Below are positions 57,291 through 64,000 of a stretch of 64,000 nt of DNA, in pieces. The position numbers were made by a program, and so were the translations under genes. Each line of letters opens with the position of its first letter. The first letter of the stretch is position 1. The notes beneath the pieces are model-generated. The model searched no databases. It had not been told where the DNA came from and worked only from the letters and a program-made list of their open reading frames with translations. This stretch comes from Opitutus sp. GTDB taxonomy: Bacteria; Verrucomicrobiota; Verrucomicrobiia; Opitutales; Opitutaceae. The stretch spans positions 143,361 through 207,360 of the forward strand of contig JANPZY010000003.1 in NCBI GenBank assembly GCA_024707325.1. Reading direction: 5' to 3'.

Positions 57291-58319
57291 TGAGCGCTCT
57301 TCAGATCGGTCATCAACTGATCGATCGCCGCCGCGCCTCGGCCGATGTCGCGGAAGACGTTCATGTAGTTCATGCCCTCCGGATAGCTCGCAGGATTGGC
57401 GAGTTGCTCCTCGGAGAGAAGCGCGCGCCGCGGCGTTGGGATTCATGTAGGGGAACTCGTCGGAGATGAGTTTGCTCACCTCGGGGCGCATGATGTAGTC
57501 GAGGAAGAGATGCGCAGCGTCGACATGCGGCGCCTTGGCGGGAATCGCCATCACGTCCACGAACGGATGCGCGCCTTCTTCCGGGAGGATGTAGGCGAAC
57601 TTCTTGTCTTCCTCCCACAGGCGGGCGGCCTCGCCGCTCCACACCACGCCGAGATCGACGTCGCCGCCGAGCAGCGCGGTCTTGGGGCTGTCGGAGTCGT
57701 AAACCTTGATCAGCTTCACCCATTCGGCGATGAGCGGACGCACCTTCTTGAGGTTCTCCGGCGTGATATCGTTTTGGTCGAGGCCGAGGGTCACGAGCGC
57801 CCAGGAAACGATCTCGCGATTGTCGTTCACGACGACGATGCGGTCCTTGTATTTCGACTGGAAGAGATCCTTGTAGCCGCGGACCGGCTCTTTCACGACG
57901 TCGGTGTTCACCACGATGCCGACCGTGCCGATCATGAACGGCACGGTGAACTTGCCCTCGGGATCGTGCGGCATGTGGAGGAATTGATCCTCGATGTTCT
58001 TCCGGTTCGGCAGCTGCTTCAGATCGAGCGGCCGCAGCATCTTGTTACGGATCATTACCTCGGCCATGTAGTCCGACGGCTGCACGAGATCATAGGCGCC
58101 GTCGCCCGCGATCAACTTCGCCAGCATCTCTTCGCTCGAGGCGTAGGTCTCGTAGTTGATCTTGATGCCGGTCTCTTCCGTGAAACCATCGAGAACTTCC
58201 TGCGGGAAGTATTCGGACCAGGCGAAGAGATTGAGCTCCTTGCTCTTCTTCGCAGCCGAAGCGGCGGACACAAAAACGGCGGCGAGCACCGTGACGACGA
58301 GGAGACGTAGACGTTTCAT
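57287..58319 (-). CDS. potD: Polyamine-binding protein PotD (apparent frameshift near 57419-57432)
   Basis: About 344 residues after joining two frames. The signal peptide (MKRLRLLVVTVLAAVFVSAA) is followed by the PotD/PotF fold: LNLFAWSEYFPQEVLDGFTE, AYDLVQPSDYMAEVMIRNKM and LGVVWSGEAARLWEEDKKFA. The second frame gives LLSEEQLANPASYPEGMNYM and the end LMTDLKSAQ, aligned with the PotD C-terminus. The frames meet in a GCGCGC tract after YMNPNAAAR; losing one base or adding GC restores it. It lies between potC and potB, five bases after potC. Confidence 0.9.
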
Positions 58320-58324
58320 GGATT

Positions 58325-59140
58325 TCAGCGGCTGAGTTTCTTCAGGTAGTCGGAGAACAAAACGAAAGCGATCGTCGCCACGATGAACACGGCGGAAAGC
58401 GCGTTGAGCATGGGATTGAGGCCGACCTTGGCCATGCCGAAGACGCGCAACGGCAGCGTCGTCGAACCAGGACTCGCGGTGAAATACGTGACGATCACCT
58501 CGTCCATCGAGAGCGTGAACGCCATCAGTCCGCCCGCCACGATCGCCGGCCGCAGACACGGCACGATCACGAGACGAAACGCCTGCAGCGGCGTCGCGCC
58601 CAAATCGAGCGCGGCTTCCTCCAGCGCGGGATCGAGCCCCGCCAGCCGCGCCTGCACGGCGACCATCACGAACGGAAAACAAAACGTGATGTGCGCGATG
58701 ATCACCGTCGTGAAGCCGAGCTTCATCGAGATCGACGCGAAAAACACCAGCAGACTGATGCCCATGATGATCTCGGGCATCATCATCGGCACACCGATCA
58801 ACGTCTGCAGAATCCCCGCGCCGCGAAACCGATAGCGGTGCAACAACCACGCGCTCGCCGTGCCCATCACCACAGACGCGGCCGTCGTGATTCCCGCGAT
58901 CACCAGACTGTTTTTCAGCGCGCGCATCAGCGGCGTGTTCGACCACAACTGGTCATACCACTTCCAGGTGAAACCGCTCCAAACGATGTTCAGTCGCGAA
59001 TCGTTGAACGAATACGCCACCAGCACCGCGATCGGCACGTAGAGGAAAACAAACACCAGCACCGTCCACGCCGAAAAACTCCAGCGCATGGCCGCGAGTC
59101 CGGAAGGACGCGGGAGACGCGAGAAATTCGGGAAACGCAT
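58325..59140 (-). CDS. potC: Polyamine ABC transporter permease PotC
   Basis: A 271-residue permease of the PotC type. The opening has AWTVLVFVFLYVPIAVLVAY and SFNDSRLNIVWSGFTWKWY, both typical of PotC. The EAA loop is LEEAALDLGATPLQAFRLVI. FTLSMDEVIVTYFTASPGST and LSAVFIVATIAFVLFSDYL follow. It is first of the minus-strand operon potC-potD-potB-potA, an order unlike the common potABCD. ATG at 59140 was chosen; a later ATG (MRWSF) is possible. Confidence 0.94.
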   Translation of the reverse strand: MRFPNFSRLPRPSGLAAMRWSFSAWTVLVFVFLYVPIAVLVAYSFNDSRLNIVWSGFTWKWYDQLWSNTPLMRALKNSLVIAGITTAASVVMGTASAWLLHRYRFRGAGILQTLIGVPMMMPEIIMGISLLVFFASISMKLGFTTVIIAHITFCFPFVMVAVQARLAGLDPALEEAALDLGATPLQAFRLVIVPCLRPAIVAGGLMAFTLSMDEVIVTYFTASPGSTTLPLRVFGMAKVGLNPMLNALSAVFIVATIAFVLFSDYLKKLSR

Positions 59141-59349
59141 GGCGAAGGGTCGGAGCGTGAGACAGGTGAGCGCGTCCGCGCAAGACCGCAGCCCGCGTGC
59201 CAGCAAGAAGCAAGCGACTCGCGCCTGAGCGAGGGGCGAAGGAAGAACAGGAAAACGCGAGGACGCGAAGCGCGCGAAGATTCGCAAAGGAGGATGAGGA
59301 AGAAGTGGCGGACGGCTCCGTCCTCGGCGGGTTTTCAGGAAACGTTGGC

Positions 59350-59376
59350 AAAACAGCCCGGCGAGGGCGCCGGGCT
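59350..59376 (-). terminator. Terminator, probably of the AsmA-like gene
   Basis: On the minus strand AGCCCGGCG, loop CCCT, CGCCGGGCT, followed by GTTTT. It lies after repeat cluster G when read from the AsmA-like gene, so the repeats would be in that gene's 3' untranslated region. The rest of 59141-59349 has no feature I recognise. Confidence 0.75.
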
Positions 59377-59426
59377 CCACCTGCGACTCGCGCGCACCGC
59401 CTCAGCATTCGCGCGTTTAGCGCGGC

Positions 59427-59600
59427 CGTGTTCGGCTCGAGTCGCTCCTGAGTGCGGATCGACTCGTGCCACGTTGCGCACCGAGTCGGGACAAAGTGCG
59501 TCCCGGGTCGAGCCAAGGTGCGGACGTGCTCGCGACAAGGTCCGGACCGGGACGAGACAAGGTGCGGACTGGGTCGCGGCGTAGTCCGCGCCGAGTCGTT
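59427..59600 (+). repeat. 22-bp tandem repeat cluster G
   Basis: About eight units in plus orientation, including CGAGTCGGGACAAAGTGCG, GGTCGAGCCAAGGTGCGGAC, CTCGCGACAAGGTCCGGAC and GACGAGACAAGGTGCGGAC. The right edge touches the stop codon of the AsmA-like gene (59599-59601). Confidence 0.86.
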
Positions 59601-62496
59601 ACTTGCCCAAAAGGCCGTTAAAAATGCCGCTTTTTTCCACCGCGGCTTCGGCGAGTGTTTTCGCAAACTCGCTCACGTCGGGGCGCTGGAGCGTGCCGGC
59701 GAGACGCACGGGCGTCTTGATGCTCGTGTAACCGAGGCTGTCCTGCTGCTTCTGATCGAGCACGTTGAGTTGTTTCAGCCAGTCGCCGATCTGGCCGCGC
59801 GTGCCGAGATTGAGCGTCATGTCGAGCGGTTGCTCCATGAACGATTTGCCGGCCACATGCTGGATCGAGCCCGAACCAGTGAGCCGGAGTTCGGGCGAGA
59901 TGAGCGTGAACTCGTTGAGCTGGAGATTCTGTCTTTTGTCGCGCGTGGCGGACACGTTGAGCTGGTCGAACTTAATGTCGGCGAGCGCGCGGCTCAGGTG
60001 CAGAAACGACTGCACGCGCGTGATACTCGAGGAGTTCACGAGGCCGCCGAGCATCGTCACCGCGGATTCGGCGCGATCGAGATAGCTGCCGGGCAAACCG
60101 AGCGCGCGAAAAACACCGCCGCGGCTGGTCACAAGCACGTCGCCGCGCACACGCTGGGCGACGTCGGAGAGATTCAAACCCTCGCTCGCGACTTTGGTGA
60201 TGATCGTGACGCGCGAATCGACGGTCGGAAGCTTCGCGGGATCGATCGCGCGAAAAAGCGGACCGGTGTCGAAGTTCTGAATCTGGAAACCGGTGGCGAA
60301 GGAATACGGTCGGCGGTTTTTCGGCGTGAACTTCATACCGCCGCCGAGGCGGAGATCGCTGTCCTTGCCGAACACGGCGCGCACGCCTTCGAAGTTCATC
60401 GAGCTGTCGTCGAGACGCAGCGTGCCTTCGATCGCGGTGACTTCGAACGCGCCGCCGTAGATCACCTTCTTGATCGCGAGCGCGACCTCGCCCTCGAGAC
60501 CTTCCCAGAACGGCTTGATGTCGCGCGCGTCGGGTTTTCCGGTGGGTTTCCTGGCAGTTTCCTTTTCTTCGGCGACGAGCGGCAGCGCAAAGAGGCGAAG
60601 ATCCTCGACGAGGATTTGTTCGCTCGTGAGGCGGGCATCGACGGCGAGTTTGTTACCCGTCGGACGAACGGTGCCCGCGATGGTGAGATCGGATTTCTTG
60701 CCCTCGCGCTCGACGATGACCGGGGCGTGGAGCGTGACTTTTCCGTCCTCGGCGATGTCGGCGCGGAGATCGAGCGCCACGGTCGGCAGCGCTTCGCCAC
60801 CCGGCGCCACCAGATCGCGCAGGCCGATGCGAGCCTGCAGGGCTTTGATGCCGTCGAGACTCGCGGTGAATTCGCCGCTCGCGATACCGCCCGCCAAACT
60901 TGCGCCACTCACCGCGCCCACTGGCTGGCGGAAGAGCTCCGGAAGATCGGCGCGCCAATCGCCGGTGGCTTTGAGCGCCTCGTGCGCGCCGGCGAGTTGG
61001 CCGGCCTTGGCGTGGAGAGAGAGGATCAGTTTGCCTCCCGAAGAAACGGACAAATCGGAGAGCTCGGCCTGCCATCCCGCGGGCGTGTAGTCGGCGGAAA
61101 CGGAGAGTGCGATGTCGACGTTGCTCAGCAGACGCGCGTCTTTCTGCGAGAGTGAAAGACCCGCGAGCGCGAGCGGCGAAACGGTTTTGAAAGCGAGACC
61201 GCCGTCGCGCGCGCTGGCGACGAACTCGCCGCGCACGTCGGCGCCCTCGGCGCTCAGATCGCCGAGAAACGCCGCGGCCCAGGATACGGGCAAACCGTGC
61301 AGCGAGATCGCGATGAGATCTTTTGAAGGATCGGCGACGCGCAGCTCGCCGGTGTTGGTGACGAGTTCGAACGGTTGCAGCGCACGCACGCTCGCGACCG
61401 GAGCTTGGCCGCGAAATTCGCCCGTGAAACGCTCGACGCGGACGGCGAGTCCGTGCTGCAGCACATCGAAATCGGCGACGACGTTAACGCGGCCGAGCGG
61501 CGCGAATTCGGGGCTCAGCAGCTCGAGTCGCTCCGCCGTGGCGTCGAGCCGTCCAGTCGCGTGAACTTCGGAAAACGCGCCATCGGTCTGAAAACTCCCC
61601 TCGCCCTTCGCGACGAATTCCGGGAGCGGCTGGCCGAGGAGGAACGGCGCAACATCGCCACGGCTCCCATCGACCTTCCACGTGCCGTTGATGCGGCGAC
61701 CTTCGGTGGCGTAGGTGGCGTTGAGCGCCGCGAGTTGCCGTCCGTCGCTCGACGCAGAAAGTTGATAATCCTCACCGGTGTCGGTGCGGACGGCGTTGAC
61801 GTTCAACCCGAGACGAACGCCCTGCGGAAACTTGTCGCCGGTCACGGACGACTGCGACGCGAACACGAGCCGACGGAACGTGCGCGGCGTGTCCATCGCG
61901 GCAGCGAGCGAGCCCTCGACTTGGAGCGTCTGACCGTCGCCGTCTTCGCCGTTCACACGAATTTCGAATTTTCCCTCGCCGCCGGAAAGCAGACCACCGC
62001 CACGAATCGAAACCTTGGCGCGGGCCGGCGTCTCGCTGTTGGGACCAGGCAGGATGACTTCGCCTTCAAGGTCCACGCCATCGACGGCGAGATCGACGGG
62101 GAGTTTGAGCTGCGAAAAAACGCCCTCGAACGGCGACGACTTTTTCTCCGACGAGGCGGACGAGGACGCGCGCGTCAGATCAAGCGTCCAGCCTTTGGCG
62201 ACGAGGCGACGCACGGAAACATCGTTGTTCACGCCCGCGGCCCAAAGCGGAACCTCGAGATCGAGCGCCGGAAGCACGACGACCGCGCCGTCCACCTCGG
62301 CGCGCACATCGCGCAACTCGACCGTATCGAGCCCCGCCGAGACACGCCCGAGCGTCGCCTTCAAGTCGGGCTGCCCCGCCAAAGCACGGCGAGCGGCCCA
62401 GGTTTGAAAGGAGGAGTTGAAAGCAACGACCAGAGCGACGATGAGCAGGAAAACCAACGCGCCGAAGCCGTATAGAAACACGCGGACGGGTTTCAT
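59599..62496 (-). CDS. Large AsmA-like membrane-anchored protein
   Basis: A 965-residue protein with an N-terminal anchor (MKPVRVFLYGFGALVFLLIV) and a long, repetitive beta-rich periplasmic region with recurring words of the type 'LRDVRAEVDGAVVVLPALDL' and 'AKGEGSFQTDGAFSEVHATG'. The C-terminus has LRLTGSGSIQHVAGKSFMEQ, then VRLAGTLQRPDVSEFAKTL, as in AsmA/TamB/YhdP-type proteins, which move lipids or assemble the outer membrane. The exact branch is not clear. It lies between the pot operon and a TolC-type gene, same strand. Confidence 0.75.
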   Translation of the reverse strand: MKPVRVFLYGFGALVFLLIVALVVAFNSSFQTWAARRALAGQPDLKATLGRVSAGLDTVELRDVRAEVDGAVVVLPALDLEVPLWAAGVNNDVSVRRLVAKGWTLDLTRASSSASSEKKSSPFEGVFSQLKLPVDLAVDGVDLEGEVILPGPNSETPARAKVSIRGGGLLSGGEGKFEIRVNGEDGDGQTLQVEGSLAAAMDTPRTFRRLVFASQSSVTGDKFPQGVRLGLNVNAVRTDTGEDYQLSASSDGRQLAALNATYATEGRRINGTWKVDGSRGDVAPFLLGQPLPEFVAKGEGSFQTDGAFSEVHATGRLDATAERLELLSPEFAPLGRVNVVADFDVLQHGLAVRVERFTGEFRGQAPVASVRALQPFELVTNTGELRVADPSKDLIAISLHGLPVSWAAAFLGDLSAEGADVRGEFVASARDGGLAFKTVSPLALAGLSLSQKDARLLSNVDIALSVSADYTPAGWQAELSDLSVSSGGKLILSLHAKAGQLAGAHEALKATGDWRADLPELFRQPVGAVSGASLAGGIASGEFTASLDGIKALQARIGLRDLVAPGGEALPTVALDLRADIAEDGKVTLHAPVIVEREGKKSDLTIAGTVRPTGNKLAVDARLTSEQILVEDLRLFALPLVAEEKETARKPTGKPDARDIKPFWEGLEGEVALAIKKVIYGGAFEVTAIEGTLRLDDSSMNFEGVRAVFGKDSDLRLGGGMKFTPKNRRPYSFATGFQIQNFDTGPLFRAIDPAKLPTVDSRVTIITKVASEGLNLSDVAQRVRGDVLVTSRGGVFRALGLPGSYLDRAESAVTMLGGLVNSSSITRVQSFLHLSRALADIKFDQLNVSATRDKRQNLQLNEFTLISPELRLTGSGSIQHVAGKSFMEQPLDMTLNLGTRGQIGDWLKQLNVLDQKQQDSLGYTSIKTPVRLAGTLQRPDVSEFAKTLAEAAVEKSGIFNGLLGK

Positions 62497-62630
62497 GGAC
62501 AAGGTGGAGGACACGGCAAAGTTCCGAGGGTTTCGAATCTTACAAACTCGTAATCGAAAAATACGGCGGGGGCAAAGAGGCGATGCTGTCGGGGGCGACT
62601 TCACGCTGCAAGCGCCACCGGGATGAACGG

Positions 62631-62670
62631 TAAAAACAGCAACGGCGGGACGCCGAAGCATCCCGCCGTT
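62631..62670 (-). terminator. Terminator after the TolC-type gene
   Basis: A perfect ten-base stem AACGGCGGGA / TCCCGCCGTT with loop; on the minus strand it runs into GCTGTTTTTA. Confidence 0.9.
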
Positions 62671-62706
62671 TCGCATCGAAAGCCCGCAAGCGGCGGGGCG
62701 TCTCGG

Positions 62707-64000
62707 TTACTGGCGAACCAGTTCGTCGGGCTGGCCCATCGCGCGGCGCAGATCGGCCACGGCGATGTTGTAGTTATAATAGGCCTGAACCTGGTTGGTG
62801 CGGGCCGTGGTGAGCTCAACCTGCGCCTGGAGCACATCGAGCTGCGTGCCCGTGCCGGCGTTATAGCGGGCATTGGCCAGACGAACCGCCTCTTCGGCCT
62901 GCTCGACCACCCGGCGGGAAACTTCCGCGAGCTCGGTGGCTTCCTGCCACGACGAATAGGCGCGGCGCACGTCCACTTCGGCGGCGAGTTCCGCTTCGTT
63001 GAGCGTCAGGCGAATCTGCTCGGCAGCCGAACGGGCCTGCACCACGCGGCCGCGCGTCGCGCGACCGTCGAAGATGTCCCAATTAGCCTGCACCCCGGCG
63101 AGCCAGCCGTCGGAAGAATCGCCGAAGTTGTTCGTGCGACCCTTGCGCAGCTGGTAACCGCCGAACGCGGACACCGTGGGATAGTAGCCCGAGCGGGCCG
63201 TCGTGATCGACTGCTCGCCGGCTTCGGTGAGCTTGGCGAGACGTTGCAGGTCAGGACGGTTGGCGCGGGCGGACGAGAACGCGGCCTGCAGGTCGAATTC
63301 GACCGGCGTGTAGTCGAGCGTGCCGAGAATCTCGGGCACCTCCGTGGCATCGTTGGACGTGCTGAGACCGAGCGACTGACGCAGCGCCTCGATGGCGAGG
63401 CGGTAGTCGTTGCGCGCCGTGATGAGCGGCGTCTTGGCGTTGGCCACGGCGACCTCGGCGCGGAGACGTTCGAAACTCGACACCGTGCCGGCCTCGAAGC
63501 GATCCGTGGTGGTCTTCAGCTGTTCCTGGAGCAGCTCGAGATTGCGCTCCTGCACGATGATGCGCTCACGGGCGAGCAGGACGTTGAAAAACGCCGTGCG
63601 CACCTGCAGCAGCGCATCGTTGATGACCGCCTGCAGATCGAGGATCGCGGCCTCACGGGAGAGCTTGGCGCTGCGCACCGAGGAACGCACGCCACCGCCC
63701 GCGTAGATGATCTGCGAAGCGGTGACGCTCAGGTTCCAGCCGGTGTGGCTGGCGGGCGACGACTGCGAGATCTCCTGATCGTTGATCTGGTAGGTGCCGC
63801 TGGCGCCCACGTTGGGGATCATGTTGGCAGTGACCTCGAGAACGACGCCCTCCTGTTGCTTGATGCGCTCACGGGCCTGCCGGATCGCATAGTTGTGCTC
63901 GATCGCAAAGCCGATCGCGGTCTGTAGATCGAGACGATCCGGGACCGAGACCGAACTTTGCGGCTGGGCCTGCACCAAGCAGGCCGCAGCCAGCCCGAGG
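62707..64000 (-). CDS. TolC-family outer membrane efflux protein (5' end outside window)
   Basis: At least 430 residues of an outer membrane channel subunit. The two repeated helical parts begin LDLQTAIGFAIEHNYAIRQA and NRPDLQRLAKLTEAGEQSIT, and typical words are GNRL-free NWDIFDGRATRGRVVQA and YNAGTGTQLDVLQAQVELTT. The frame runs to the window end through LAAACLVQAQP, the last part of a signal peptide. The start is therefore outside. In TolC-type systems it would pair with a membrane-fusion protein and pump, perhaps encoded upstream beyond the window. Confidence 0.93.
   Translation of the reverse strand, partial: LGLAAACLVQAQPQSSVSVPDRLDLQTAIGFAIEHNYAIRQARERIKQQEGVVLEVTANMIPNVGASGTYQINDQEISQSSPASHTGWNLSVTASQIIYAGGGVRSSVRSAKLSREAAILDLQAVINDALLQVRTAFFNVLLARERIIVQERNLELLQEQLKTTTDRFEAGTVSSFERLRAEVAVANAKTPLITARNDYRLAIEALRQSLGLSTSNDATEVPEILGTLDYTPVEFDLQAAFSSARANRPDLQRLAKLTEAGEQSITTARSGYYPTVSAFGGYQLRKGRTNNFGDSSDGWLAGVQANWDIFDGRATRGRVVQARSAAEQIRLTLNEAELAAEVDVRRAYSSWQEATELAEVSRRVVEQAEEAVRLANARYNAGTGTQLDVLQAQVELTTARTNQVQAYYNYNIAVADLRRAMGQPDELVRQ

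Overview
The window is GC-rich bacterial DNA with closely packed genes and no phage, insertion sequence, CRISPR array, rRNA or tRNA that I could recognise. Three small secreted proteins end in a PEP-CTERM sorting tail of the [10 protein letters not shown] type. Together with the mix of housekeeping genes, sugar enzymes and a DUF1080 protein, this suggests a Verrucomicrobium of the Opitutaceae type. That assignment is inference from style and gene content; no marker gene was compared.

Layout. 1-5.3 kb: the 3' part of trpE, a primary-type sigma factor, parB with an upstream LysM gene, and an ECF41 sigma factor paired with a carboxymuconolactone decarboxylase-like protein. 5.3-10.5 kb: a minus-strand run of an Lrp-type regulator, aminotransferase, der, a mutarotase-like protein and fmt. 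10.6-19.2 kb: ffh between two PEP-CTERM proteins, then small enzymes (glyoxalase-type dioxygenase, FKBP, DUF1080, nitrilase, DTW, SDR, YqeY). 19.4-30.1 kb: a FtsX/MacB-type permease, amine oxidase, topoisomerase III, a Spy-like protein, class II aldolase and a GPH sugar symporter. 30.1-41.8 kb: menB, kup, a P1B-4-type metal ATPase, a TPR protein and smc. 42.1-53.6 kb: two MFS exporters, a TAXI receptor, trehalase, a CHRD PEP-CTERM protein, an FAD-linked oxidase and a fused Aas-type acyltransferase/acyl-ACP synthetase. 53.6-64 kb: a two-gene AAA ATPase plus TOPRIM-like cassette, a potCDBA polyamine uptake operon, a large AsmA-like protein and a TolC-family protein cut by the window end.

The most unusual signal lies between the genes. 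Seven intergenic gaps carry tandem, degenerate 22-bp units, each made of two 11-bp halves starting with a GTNNGNAC-like box. They occur in divergent, convergent and tandem gaps, so they are not simply promoters or terminators. Three of the seven are next to a GCTCGT-rich hairpin, and one is also next to one of two copies of a palindromic element ending in TCATTCTGAGCG. The repeats reach the stop codons of two genes.

A second window-wide signal is a set of eight genes broken by single apparent indels, mostly in short homopolymers, including smc, menB, kup and potD. In each case the two frames join into one full-length family member. The simplest reading is residual sequencing error, so these genes are annotated here as full-length spans with the break position given. 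The candidate defence-like system is the AAA ATPase/TOPRIM-like pair at 53.6-55.3 kb.
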